Positions 9,126 through 17,568 of a stretch of DNA of 64,000 bases are shown piece by piece (the stretch's first letter is position 1; every line of letters begins with the position of its first letter). The notes under the pieces were generated by a model that had not been told where the DNA came from, did not search any database, and was given only the letters and a program-made list of their open reading frames with translations. The position numbers were made by a program, and so were the translations under genes. The stretch is from Pedobacter terrae (GTDB lineage Bacteria > Bacteroidota > Bacteroidia > Sphingobacteriales > Sphingobacteriaceae), in NCBI RefSeq assembly GCF_900100705.1, contig NZ_FNCH01000012.1:124001-188000 (forward strand), given 5' to 3'.

Positions 9126-10307
9126 CTATGCGTCAACTAATGGTGCACGGCGAGAACCCTCATATAATTCATATTCTAATAAGCGACAATCTAATTTACC
9201 ATTATAAAATTCAACTTTTTTGGCCGCTTTTAAACCAATTTTCTTTGCAAGATCAGGATTTCCGGTAAAAATATAACCAGCATAACCTTTACACTTCGTT
9301 TTCATAAAATCACCCATGCGTTTATACGTCAATTCCAGCTTGCTGTGCACACCTAAACGTTCTCCATACTCGGGGTTAAAAACCACTACGCCCTTGCCCT
9401 CTTCAGGCACTGTTGTTAATTCAAAATCGCATGCTTCAAATTCGATTAAAGTATCAACACCTGCCGTTTTAGCATTTCTACGGGTTACTTCAATTGCATC
9501 TTCCGACAGATCGGAAGCCACAATTTTAAAATCAATATTTTTAATTACCTGATCTTTTAAAATTCTGCGCTCAGCGAAAAAAACTTCTTCGTTATAACCC
9601 AGTATGTGCATAAAACCATAATTCATACGATATAAACCAGGCGCGCGGTTGGTGGCCATCAGGGCAGCTTCGATAGCTAAGGTTCCCGATCCGCACATGG
9701 GATTGATAAATGCAGATTTCTTATCCCACTTGGTTGCTAATATAACCCCTGTAGCCAAAGCCTCTAACATAGGGGCTTTTCCTGGGATTTTACGATAACC
9801 ATGTTTGGCAAGGGTTTCGCCAGAAGTATCCATAAAAACATCGGCGTCAGCATCTTTCCAATATAAATGGACTACCGTTTTATTTGCATCCGATCCAGAA
9901 TTAGGGCGGATGCCTTTTTTTTCTTTCATGCGGTCTACAATCGCATCCTTCACCTTTAAGTTTGCAAAAAGTGGTGTGGTAATATTCGGGTTATCAACAT
10001 TTGAAGTTACAGAGAAATAACCCGAAAAATCAATCAGTTCTTCCCACTCAATGGCTGCAATTTCATTATACAGATCATCTGGTGTAACGGCTTTGAAACT
10101 TTTGATGGCATATAGAATCTGACTGGCACAGCGCAGGTTCAGATTTAACTTAATACATTCTGTAAGGGTAATATTAAGTTCAACGCCCGTAGCAAAAGAC
10201 CGCTCGATAGTATAGCCTAAAGCGGTAACTTCTTCTTGTAAATAAGGCGAAAGGCGCTTATTGCAGGTAATAATTACCTTGCTTTTATTGTGGAAAACTT
10301 GCATCAT
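9126..10307 (-). CDS. THUMP-domain class I RNA methyltransferase (RlmL/KL N-terminal-like)
   Basis: A 393-residue enzyme of the type annotated as 23S rRNA m2G2445 methyltransferase (RlmL part of E. coli RlmKL). The N-terminal ferredoxin-like and THUMP region spans residues 1 to about 160 and binds RNA. The Rossmann methyltransferase domain follows, with the SAM-binding INPMCGSGTLAIEAAL and the motif IV segment VVFNPEYGERLG. Motif IV has Glu where E. coli-type enzymes have Pro (NPPYGER); I believe this variant is common in Bacteroidota homologues. No RlmK domain is fused. A second ATG at 10304 is an equally good start. Confidence 0.88.
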   Translation of the reverse strand: MMQVFHNKSKVIITCNKRLSPYLQEEVTALGYTIERSFATGVELNITLTECIKLNLNLRCASQILYAIKSFKAVTPDDLYNEIAAIEWEELIDFSGYFSVTSNVDNPNITTPLFANLKVKDAIVDRMKEKKGIRPNSGSDANKTVVHLYWKDADADVFMDTSGETLAKHGYRKIPGKAPMLEALATGVILATKWDKKSAFINPMCGSGTLAIEAALMATNRAPGLYRMNYGFMHILGYNEEVFFAERRILKDQVIKNIDFKIVASDLSEDAIEVTRRNAKTAGVDTLIEFEACDFELTTVPEEGKGVVVFNPEYGERLGVHSKLELTYKRMGDFMKTKCKGYAGYIFTGNPDLAKKIGLKAAKKVEFYNGKLDCRLLEYELYEGSRRAPLVDA

Positions 10308-10375
10308 AATATATGCGAAGTTATCAATAAAATTATAGAGATTTGATGTTTATAGTACATTAAGTAGTATTAGTT

Positions 10376-10741
10376 ATGGAAATTAAAGGAAAAGTACACG
10401 AAGTAGGTGCCACGCAACAAGTAAGTGAAACGTTTAAAAAACGTGATTTAATAGTAGAATACGCAGAAAATCCAACATACCCAGAATATATCCGTTTTGA
10501 GGCTTTACAAGATAAAACTGCATTATTAGATACATTTAAAGCAGGCGATGAGGTTGAGGTTTTCTTTAATTTACGTGGTCGTCCATGGACAGATAAAACG
10601 GGTAAAACATCATATTTTAACAGCTTGGTTATTTGGCGTATTAATGCCGTTGCAGCAGGTGCTCCAGCAGCTACGCCAGCTTATGCAGCCCCGGTTGATG
10701 TAAGCAATGCACCAGGTGAAGATGATGATTTGCCTTTCTAA
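10376..10741 (+). CDS. DUF3127 domain protein
   Basis: A 121-residue protein beginning MEIKGKVHEVGATQQVSETF and containing KRDLIVEYAENPTYPEYI and FFNLRGRPWTDKTGK, which match the DUF3127 family, common in Bacteroidota. The beta-rich core and the acidic tail (APGEDDDLPF) recall the layout of single-stranded DNA-binding proteins: an OB-fold-like body followed by an acidic DDDLPF tip. That resemblance is my inference. It is divergent from the methyltransferase gene and followed by a strong terminator, so it is probably monocistronic. Confidence 0.88.
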   Translation: MEIKGKVHEVGATQQVSETFKKRDLIVEYAENPTYPEYIRFEALQDKTALLDTFKAGDEVEVFFNLRGRPWTDKTGKTSYFNSLVIWRINAVAAGAPAATPAYAAPVDVSNAPGEDDDLPF

Positions 10742-10776
10742 ATAAAGAATCTTTTTTAAGCAAACAATTTTGAACC

Positions 10777-10806
10777 ATGCCGAGGCTTAGCCTCGGCATT
10801 TTTTTT
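10777..10806 (+). terminator. Rho-independent terminator after the DUF3127 gene
   Basis: A perfect 10-bp stem atgccgaggc / gcctcggcat with a 3-base loop is followed by a run of eight T. Confidence 0.92.
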
Positions 10807-10987
10807 GCCATGCCAGATCTCCGAAGTTTGTTGTGGCTTAAGGCTGGGTAAATTTCGGAAGTCTTTTATGTGCTGTTAAAATATGTTAAAAACAACTACT
10901 TCACTTAGCGAATCAGTATTTTTGATATCTGTTTAGCTTTAAGAAGATTATGCCCGGTTTTTTTAGTTTTAAAAACCAATCTAATTC

Positions 10988-12808
10988 ATGAAGAAAAGAA
11001 GTTTTTGGTTAATTACGGTTTTAATGACGGTGGCGCTACTGGGCGTATTTGTAATGCAATTGTATTACATAAGGGAATCGTATAAACTAAAATCTCAGCT
11101 TTTTGATGAACAGGTAAATCAAACCCTAACATCGGTAGTAAATAAGCTACAACGTAGAAATGTTGCCGATCACTTAAACCGGAAAGATGCTGAAAATAAG
11201 TTAAAGCAGTTACAAGACTCCAGGCAACGTGCGTTGGATATTAAGGATTTAAGGCAACAATATGCACAGGAAGCAGAGCTGCGGCAGGCTGAACGCGAAA
11301 ATCAGATTGAGCGCTACCTGAACCAACAGGATAGTATTATCCGCGTATCTTACCGGGCACCGAATGTAATTACAGAACGGGAATATACTTCGCTTAGTTC
11401 GGAAAATGGTGATAAACTAGATTTGCAGATGGATGCAATTATCGATGTTAAAAGCCTTATTTTAAAAGGTTACAGCATGCGTACAAAACCTTTTACCGCA
11501 CCACCAAAAACATTCGAATTTAAAAGTCTGCAGAGTTTGCCAGATACATTGAGATATCTGGTTTTTGATCCACGGGATGGCAGTCCGGGTTTTGCAAATG
11601 TGCCTAAGATTCCGAACGATTTACAGAAAAAATTTCAACGGGAGGATGAAATTGAGCGGAAAAAACTGGCCCTTAAAATTGCTGCACTGGGTAAAGATAC
11701 TTTTTCATATACCCGGTCAAGTGTGGTTGAGGACGTATCTAAAGAGTTGCAGGAAACCAATATACCCATTTATAAACGCATTAATTTTAGCGCTTTGGGG
11801 CGCTTATTGGAACAAGAGCTCCTGGCCAATAATATTTCATTAGTGCCCGCTTACCGGATTTCGTTAGCCCGGAAAGATTCGACCATTTTTATGATGGCAT
11901 CTCATGTTAAAGGAGCTTTTTTGCCGGAAAATACCTATAAAACACCTTTATTCGGAAATGATATTTTTCGCGATCCTGGTATGCTCTTCGTCAGCTTTCC
12001 AAATAAAAATTCAGCTATCATAGCTAATTTAAGTGCTACACTTGTATCTTCAATAGGTTTATTACTGGTGCTTGTTTTCATCTTCTCTTACACCCTTTAT
12101 GCTATTTTAAAGCAAAAAAAACTGTCGGAAATGAAAACGGATTTTATCAATAACATGACGCACGAGTTTAAAACGCCTGTGGCAACGATCATGATTGCCA
12201 GTGAAGCTTTGAGAGATCCGGAGGTAACAGCAGATAAAGCCCGGTTAAAACGTTTGGCCGGAATCATTTATGATGAAAATGTTCGCCTGGGTAGCCATAT
12301 CGAGCGTGTTTTAAGTATTGCCCGCTTAGAGAAGGGAGAACTTAAAATGGAGAATACAGAGGTAGATGTGAACGATCTGATTGTGATTGTGTTAGACAGT
12401 ATGGAATTGCAGCTGCAAAAAAGGAATGCCATCATCAATGTGCATACCGATGCAGAAAATGCTGTTGTATACGGCGACGAGCTTCACCTCTCTAATGTAA
12501 TTTATAACCTGATTGATAATGCGAATAAATACAGTAGTGATACGCCTGAGATTACCATTACTACCCGAAATGCCGGCAAGAATTTAATTATCGAAATAGC
12601 AGATAAGGGCATTGGAATGACCAAAGAACAGTCTAAAAGGATTTTCGACCAGTTTTATAGGGTGCCCACTGGTAATTTACACGATGTTAAAGGCTTTGGT
12701 CTGGGATTAAATTACGTTCAGGATATTATTAAAAAACTCAACGGAAGGATTAAGGTAAGTAGCGAAAAGGATAAAGGAACGACTTTCGAAATATCTTTAC
12801 CTTTATAA
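10988..12808 (+). CDS. Membrane sensor histidine kinase (RprX-like)
   Basis: A 606-residue two-component sensor. One membrane segment is at residues 7-27 and a second near 350-373; the roughly 320 residues between them form an external sensing region that begins with a charged coiled-coil stretch. The kinase core is complete: phospho-accepting H392 in MTHEFKTPV, N box NLIDNANKYSS, G1 IADKGIGM, F box FDQFYR and G2 GFGLGLNYV. The response regulator follows 151 bp downstream, and the pair resembles RprX/RprY of Bacteroides. The sensed signal is unknown. A perfect -7 element TATTTTTG lies at 10917-10924, but no clear -33 element accompanies it. Confidence 0.92.
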   Translation: MKKRSFWLITVLMTVALLGVFVMQLYYIRESYKLKSQLFDEQVNQTLTSVVNKLQRRNVADHLNRKDAENKLKQLQDSRQRALDIKDLRQQYAQEAELRQAERENQIERYLNQQDSIIRVSYRAPNVITEREYTSLSSENGDKLDLQMDAIIDVKSLILKGYSMRTKPFTAPPKTFEFKSLQSLPDTLRYLVFDPRDGSPGFANVPKIPNDLQKKFQREDEIERKKLALKIAALGKDTFSYTRSSVVEDVSKELQETNIPIYKRINFSALGRLLEQELLANNISLVPAYRISLARKDSTIFMMASHVKGAFLPENTYKTPLFGNDIFRDPGMLFVSFPNKNSAIIANLSATLVSSIGLLLVLVFIFSYTLYAILKQKKLSEMKTDFINNMTHEFKTPVATIMIASEALRDPEVTADKARLKRLAGIIYDENVRLGSHIERVLSIARLEKGELKMENTEVDVNDLIVIVLDSMELQLQKRNAIINVHTDAENAVVYGDELHLSNVIYNLIDNANKYSSDTPEITITTRNAGKNLIIEIADKGIGMTKEQSKRIFDQFYRVPTGNLHDVKGFGLGLNYVQDIIKKLNGRIKVSSEKDKGTTFEISLPL

Positions 12809-12959
12809 AGCTCAACATGGGTACGAAAGCTTGCGGTATCGATGTAGTAAAATTAAAGCGACCTGATGTAGCTTATTAATTTATTTAAATTAAACAGTTA
12901 CTCATATTCATCATCAAAAGCTAATGTGGCTAAGCCGCGTATTGAATAAAAACAAGAAA

Positions 12960-13655
12960 ATGAAAAAAATACTCCTGGTAGAAGACGACCCAAATTTAGG
13001 TTTATTGTTACAAGACTATCTGCAGCTGAAAGGCAAGTTTGATGTAGTACTTTGTACTGATGGGGAGGATGGTTTGAAAGCATTTAATAAGCAAAACTTC
13101 GATTTATGTATTTTAGATGTAATGATGCCCAAAAAAGATGGCTTTACCCTGGGTAAAGATATTAGGAAGGTTAACACCCAGGTGCCCATTATTTTTGCAA
13201 CGGCTAAAACCATGTTAGAAGATAAATCTGCTGCCTATGACTTAGGTGGTGATGATTATATCACCAAACCATTTCGTATAGAAGAGCTTTTACTTCGTAT
13301 TAATGCCATGTTTAAGCGGATAGCAAATAAAACAGATAAGAACGAAGAGGTTGCCGAAACGCAGTTTTCTATTGGTCGGTATCATTTCGATTATACTACG
13401 CAGATTATTACCGATAATGATCATCAGCAAAAACTATCTACCAAAGAAGCTGAGCTTTTAAGGTTATTATGTTTGAAAAAAAATACCGTTTTAACCCGTG
13501 AGGAAGCATTGTTAAGTATCTGGCATGATGATAATTACTTTAACGGAAGAAGTATGGATGTGTTTTTAAGCAAACTACGTAAGTATCTAAAGGCCGATCC
13601 TGCAGTTGAAATTATTAATGTGCACGGAAAAGGTTATAAGTTGTTGGTAGGCTAA
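12960..13655 (+). CDS. OmpR-family response regulator (RprY-like)
   Basis: A 231-residue cytosolic DNA-binding regulator. The receiver domain (residues 1-120) has the acidic pair D9/D10, phospho-acceptor D53 (LCILDVMMP) and the conserved Lys in TKPF. The C-terminal winged helix (about 133-230) contains LSTKEAELLRLLC and the recognition-helix region FNGRSMDVFLSKLRKYL. The frame is open to 12924, but the family start MKKILLVEDD is at 12960. It is the cognate partner of the kinase just upstream. Confidence 0.95.
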   Translation: MKKILLVEDDPNLGLLLQDYLQLKGKFDVVLCTDGEDGLKAFNKQNFDLCILDVMMPKKDGFTLGKDIRKVNTQVPIIFATAKTMLEDKSAAYDLGGDDYITKPFRIEELLLRINAMFKRIANKTDKNEEVAETQFSIGRYHFDYTTQIITDNDHQQKLSTKEAELLRLLCLKKNTVLTREEALLSIWHDDNYFNGRSMDVFLSKLRKYLKADPAVEIINVHGKGYKLLVG

Positions 13656-13670
13656 ATTAAATAGACCCAA

Positions 13671-13745
13671 TCGCCCTCCTGAACTTGTTTCAGGAGCTTT
13701 ATTGAATGCATTACATTGGATCCCGAAACAAGTTCAGGATTGACG
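13671..13745. repeat. Dispersed palindrome between convergent genes (copy 3, variant family)
   Basis: The arms cctgaacttgtttcagg (13678-13694) and cccgaaacaagttcagg (13721-13737) are nearly exact inverted copies. Each arm also contains its own short palindrome. The element separates the response regulator gene from mqnD, which are convergent, so it could also act as a terminator for both. Confidence 0.8.
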
Positions 13746-13763
13746 TACGGTGTTTAAGTATCG

Positions 13764-14612
13764 TTAAATATATAAATTCTCCTGAATAGCAGGAATAATA
13801 CCGCGTTCCTGGGCCAGTTTAAATAAAGTATCAACGGCTTTACGGCCTTCTTCGCCAAGGTTGATACTGTATTTATTTACATATAACTCAATGTGTTTGT
13901 ACATCACGCTTTCTTCCATAGCTTGCGCATGCTGGCGGATAAAATCGATACCCGATTTTGGATGGGCAAAAGCAAATTCGACAGATTTCCGGATCAGGCG
14001 GTTTACTTTTAACTGTATTTCGCGGTCTAAATTGCGGTTAATTACAATACCGCCTAATGGAATCGCACATCCGGTAAGTTTTTCCCAATAATCGCCTAAA
14101 TCAACAATTTTGGTTAAACCTTTATCCTGATAGGTAAACCGGTTTTCGTGAATAATCAGGCCTAAATCAATCTCTTCATTAAGTAAAGCCGATTCAATTG
14201 CCGAGAACACAAGTTCTTGTTTGTTTTGTAAGTGGGGATAAGCGATTCCCAATAAGAAATTTGCAGTAGTGTATTTTCCGGGTATTCCAATTTTGAGCGT
14301 ATTGTTTGGCGCTTGAAGTTGAGGGTCAGCTGCACCTTCAAAATGATTTTTGCTGATCAATAACGGGCCAACGCCAAAGCCCAGGGCACTCCCGGCATCC
14401 AATAAAGCATACTGGTTGGCTACATAGGCAAATGCATGAAAACTTAACTTGGTAATATCTAATTCGCCCCTAAGTGCCTTCTGGTTTAAGGTTTCAACAT
14501 CATCATAAGAAACTTCAAACGTTAATCCTTCCGTATCAATTTTATGGTGAATGAGTGCATCGAAAATAAATGTATCGTTAGGGCAGGGAGAAAATCCAAG
14601 GGTAAGTTTCAT
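13764..14612 (-). CDS. mqnD: 1,4-dihydroxy-6-naphthoate synthase (futalosine pathway)
   Basis: A 282-residue enzyme converting cyclic dehypoxanthinyl futalosine to 1,4-dihydroxy-6-naphthoate in menaquinone synthesis. It has a periplasmic-binding-protein-like fold but is cytosolic. The signature N-terminus LGFSPCPNDTFIFDALIHHKI and the segment DITKLSFHAFAYV are clear, and the length is normal. mqnB lies upstream on the same strand (118 bp), so the two probably form an operon. No other mqn gene is in the window. Confidence 0.95.
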   Translation of the reverse strand: MKLTLGFSPCPNDTFIFDALIHHKIDTEGLTFEVSYDDVETLNQKALRGELDITKLSFHAFAYVANQYALLDAGSALGFGVGPLLISKNHFEGAADPQLQAPNNTLKIGIPGKYTTANFLLGIAYPHLQNKQELVFSAIESALLNEEIDLGLIIHENRFTYQDKGLTKIVDLGDYWEKLTGCAIPLGGIVINRNLDREIQLKVNRLIRKSVEFAFAHPKSGIDFIRQHAQAMEESVMYKHIELYVNKYSINLGEEGRKAVDTLFKLAQERGIIPAIQENLYI

Positions 14613-14730
14613 CTATTTGTTTTTTTGTTTTCAGTTGTTAGATGGAGCCTTTGACAGTTAAAATAATTATTTTAATTGTGTCGGGTTCATCAATCAAAAT
14701 TAAGTACTGCGGTAAACTAATCGGTCATAA

Positions 14731-15354
14731 TCAGTTCATTTCTCCAATAAAGTTAATGGCCCAATCGTTTAAGTTTTTAATGGCCAGGCCAATTTTCCAA
14801 TTGTCTTTATTTCTCGGTTCTACATAATTAGATATACTTCTAATCTGCAAACTCGCTATATTTAATTGTTTACAGGCATAAAAAACAGCAGCGCCTTCCA
14901 TGCTTTCGGTGGTTGGATTTAACCTGCTGATTAAATTTTTGATGCTTTTCTCGCTTCCAGTTACGCAGTTTACGGTAATGCCTTTTGCTATGGGTAGGTC
15001 AACGTTTTTTGGTGTTGTTGAGGTATAGTGGTTCTCCCCAAAACCTAAATCATTTATGCTTAAAAATTCGGTTCCATTTTCGGCGCCCATTTCGGCAAAA
15101 GTATCCTCAGTAATATTTAATATGGTGCCTAAGGCCATATCCCGACTGAAGCTGCCGGCAATACCTAAATTTAACACTAGGTTATATTTAGATGAAAGGT
15201 GTTTGCCCAGAGCAAAGGCTGTTGCTACCATTCCAACTCCGGTAATCAGCAGGTCGAAATTTTTACTTTCTACAAAATCACTGTCTGGTAAATTAAAGTG
15301 CTGGTAAAAAAAGGTAAGCTCGGCTTTTGTAGCCGCAACAACTAAAGTTTTCAT
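14731..15354 (-). CDS. mqnB: Futalosine hydrolase
   Basis: A 207-residue nucleosidase of the MTAN/PNP family that removes hypoxanthine from futalosine in the alternative menaquinone pathway. Visible features are VVAATKAELTFF at the start, LLITGVGMVATAFALG, the NLGIAGSF loop and the substrate-binding ESMEGAAVFYAC. It is somewhat shorter than many nucleosidases but normal for MqnB. The neighbouring mqnD makes the assignment firm over a general MTA/SAH nucleosidase. It is divergent from the pterin gene; a weak -7-like TAACTTTA lies just upstream. Confidence 0.93.
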   Translation of the reverse strand: MKTLVVAATKAELTFFYQHFNLPDSDFVESKNFDLLITGVGMVATAFALGKHLSSKYNLVLNLGIAGSFSRDMALGTILNITEDTFAEMGAENGTEFLSINDLGFGENHYTSTTPKNVDLPIAKGITVNCVTGSEKSIKNLISRLNPTTESMEGAAVFYACKQLNIASLQIRSISNYVEPRNKDNWKIGLAIKNLNDWAINFIGEMN

Positions 15355-15434
15355 AACGTAAAGTTAGTGGATTGTTTTCATTTAAGTTTTATGTAAGCTT
15401 TGGTCTTTAGTCTTTAAGCTTGAACCTTTATCCG

Positions 15435-15442
15435 TATATTTG
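15435..15442 (+). promoter_or_regulatory. -7 promoter element for the pterin-folE genes
   Basis: TATATTTG is an exact TAnnTTTG match 17 bp upstream of the ATG at 15460. The expected -33 position holds only TTTA-like sequence, so the promoter is plausible but not ideal. Confidence 0.45.
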
Positions 15443-15459
15443 CATTTTATTTTATAGTA

Positions 15460-15870
15460 ATGATTTACATAACGAGAAAAGCATCATTTAATGCGGCGCA
15501 CAAATTGGCGCGTACTGATTGGGATGATGATAAAAACAATGAAGTTTATGGTAAATGTGCCAACCCCAACTGGCATGGCCATAACTATTGGTTATACGTT
15601 ACCGTTAAAGGCGAAGTAAATCCGGAAACAGGTTTTCTGGTTGATTTGAAATGGCTTAAAGACGTAATGAATGACTATGTGGTGGATAAGGTTGATCATA
15701 AAAATTTAAATCTTGATGTAGATTTTATGAAAGGCAAACTGGCTTCTACCGAAAACCTGGCCATTGAAATCTGGAAACAACTTTGGGCTCCGATTGCAGA
15801 GAGCGGTGCAATTTTACACTGTGTAAAAATCTACGAAACCGAAAATAATTTTGTTGAATACTTTGGTTAA
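15460..15870 (+). CDS. 6-pyruvoyl-tetrahydropterin synthase / QueD family enzyme
   Basis: A 136-residue pterin synthase acting on dihydroneopterin triphosphate. The zinc ligands are visible: His in FNAAHKL and the two His of WHGHNYW; the catalytic Cys is in YGKCANPN. The spacing GKCxNPNxHGHNY, the GEVNPETGFLVDLKWLK block and DHKNLNLDV resemble eukaryotic-type PTPS more than short QueD (about 120 residues, CxxxHGH). It could therefore make either a tetrahydropterin or 6-carboxytetrahydropterin for queuosine. It is followed 12 bp later by folE, whose product supplies its substrate. Confidence 0.9.
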   Translation: MIYITRKASFNAAHKLARTDWDDDKNNEVYGKCANPNWHGHNYWLYVTVKGEVNPETGFLVDLKWLKDVMNDYVVDKVDHKNLNLDVDFMKGKLASTENLAIEIWKQLWAPIAESGAILHCVKIYETENNFVEYFG

Positions 15871-15882
15871 AAATCTAAATTA

Positions 15883-16518
15883 ATGAGCAATAAAGACGTA
15901 TTAAAAGGCGAATCGAGAGATGGCTATGTAAAAATAGACCGTTACAACGAAGATAAAATTGAAGCTGTAGCGGCACATTATAAAGATATTCTTGGTCAGT
16001 TGGGTGAAAATCCAGCGCGCGAAGGTTTACTAAAAACGCCTGAGCGTGTGGCTAAAGCATTGCAATATTTAACACATGGCTACGATTTAAAACCTGATGA
16101 AATCCTTAAGTCGGCCATGTTTGAAGAGGATTACAGCCAAATGGTGGTAGTTAAAGATATTGAAGTATATTCAATGTGTGAGCACCACATGTTGCCATTT
16201 TTTGGCAAAGCACATATTGCTTATATTCCTAACGGGCATATTGTAGGTTTAAGTAAAATTCCCCGTGTGGTTGATGCTTTTGCGCGCCGTTTACAGGTAC
16301 AGGAACGTTTAACAAACGAAATTAGGGATTGTATCCAAAATACCCTTAGCCCAATGGGCGTTGCAGTAGTGATGGAGTGCAGGCACTTATGTATGTCTAT
16401 GCGTGGTGTACAAAAACAAAACTCGGTAACTACAACATCAGCCTTTACAGGAACTTTTTTAAGTAACGATAAAACAAGATCTGAGTTTTTAAGGTTAATT
16501 ACCGCAAGTTTAGATTAG
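15883..16518 (+). CDS. folE: GTP cyclohydrolase I
   Basis: A 211-residue homodecameric enzyme that converts GTP to 7,8-dihydroneopterin triphosphate for folate and other pterins. The zinc-binding motif SMCEHHMLPFFGKAHIAYIP, the GLSKIPRVVDAFARRLQVQE block and the second Cys segment ECRHLCMSMRG are all intact. It is 12 bp downstream of the PTPS-like gene and clearly in one operon with it; fabD follows after 81 bp. Confidence 0.97.
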   Translation: MSNKDVLKGESRDGYVKIDRYNEDKIEAVAAHYKDILGQLGENPAREGLLKTPERVAKALQYLTHGYDLKPDEILKSAMFEEDYSQMVVVKDIEVYSMCEHHMLPFFGKAHIAYIPNGHIVGLSKIPRVVDAFARRLQVQERLTNEIRDCIQNTLSPMGVAVVMECRHLCMSMRGVQKQNSVTTTSAFTGTFLSNDKTRSEFLRLITASLD

Positions 16519-16599
16519 CCCCCCGCCCCCTTGGGAGGGTGTGGATTTAACAATAACATTTAACTAAATATTTAATTTCCCCTTTAGGGGATTAAGGGT
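16519..16599. repeat. C-rich / G-rich short inverted repeats between folE and fabD
   Basis: The spacer contains ccccccgcccccttgggaggg and tcccctttagggga (16578-16591), short inverted repeats unlike the AT-rich spacers elsewhere. They look like a small degenerate intergenic repeat; no strong terminator is formed. Confidence 0.5.
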
Positions 16600-17481
16600 A
16601 TGAAAGCATATATTTTTCCCGGACAGGGAGCACAGTTTGTAGGTATGGGTAAGGATCTTTACGAAAACCCAAAAGCCGCAGCATTATTTGAACAAGCTAA
16701 TGAAATTATCGGTTTCCGCATTAGCGATATTATGTTTAGCGGAACAGATGAAGAACTGAAACAAACCAATGTAACCCAACCAGCCATCTTTTTGCATTCC
16801 GTTATATTAGCAAAAGTTTTGGGTGATGATTTTAAACCCGATATGGTTGCAGGCCATTCTTTAGGTGAGTTTTCGGCTTTAGTAGCGGCAAACGCACTAA
16901 GTTTTGAAGATGGTTTAAGGCTGGTTATTGCGCGTGCAAATGCCATGCAAAAGGCATGTGAAGCACAACCATCAACCATGGCGGCCATTTTAGGACTAGC
17001 TGATGAGGTGGTTGAAAAAATCTGTGCAGAAATTGATGCCGTAGTGGTACCTGCAAATTACAACTGCCCGGGGCAACTGGTTATTTCCGGAAGTATAGAA
17101 GGGATTGATCTGGCTTGTGCCAAATTAACAGAGGCTGGCGCAAAAAGAGCATTAAAATTAAACGTAGGTGGTGCATTTCACTCCCCTTTAATGGAACCGG
17201 CAAAAATCGAATTGCAGGCCGCTATTGAAGCCACTAATATTGCATCGCCAATTTGTCCTGTTTACCAAAATGTTGATGCTAAGCCGTATACCGATCCCGC
17301 TGAAATAAAAGCCAATTTAATTAAACAATTAACCGGTGCTGTGCGTTGGACACAGACGGTAGGTAATATGCTTGCCGATGGCGCAACTGAATTTGTAGAG
17401 GTTGGTCCGGGCAATGTGTTACAGGGATTGGTTAAAAAAGTAAGTCGCGAGGTACAGACAAGCAGTGCTGCTATAGTGTAA
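16600..17481 (+). CDS. fabD: Malonyl-CoA:ACP transacylase
   Basis: A 293-residue enzyme that loads malonate onto acyl carrier protein for fatty acid synthesis. The nucleophile is S87 in GHSLGEFSAL, the malonate-binding Arg is in RANAMQKAC, and the catalytic His is in GGAFHSPLM. The N-terminal FPGQGAQFVGMG is typical, and the length is that of stand-alone FabD. No other fab genes flank it. A terminator follows 24 bp after the stop. Confidence 0.96.
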   Translation: MKAYIFPGQGAQFVGMGKDLYENPKAAALFEQANEIIGFRISDIMFSGTDEELKQTNVTQPAIFLHSVILAKVLGDDFKPDMVAGHSLGEFSALVAANALSFEDGLRLVIARANAMQKACEAQPSTMAAILGLADEVVEKICAEIDAVVVPANYNCPGQLVISGSIEGIDLACAKLTEAGAKRALKLNVGGAFHSPLMEPAKIELQAAIEATNIASPICPVYQNVDAKPYTDPAEIKANLIKQLTGAVRWTQTVGNMLADGATEFVEVGPGNVLQGLVKKVSREVQTSSAAIV

Positions 17482-17504
17482 TTACTCAAATAGAATATTA
17501 GTGC

Positions 17505-17541
17505 CAACGCCATAGACCGGAAGTTTATGGCGTTGTTTTTT
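17505..17541 (+). terminator. Rho-independent terminator after fabD
   Basis: A perfect 10-bp stem caacgccata / tatggcgttg with an 11-base loop is followed by six T. Confidence 0.9.
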
Positions 17542-17568
17542 ATCAATATTTAATATCTTTATCCGTAG

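Noticed and set aside
13671..13745. CRISPR-like repeat
   Set aside because: Only one pair of inverted arms with no regular array of direct repeats and spacers.
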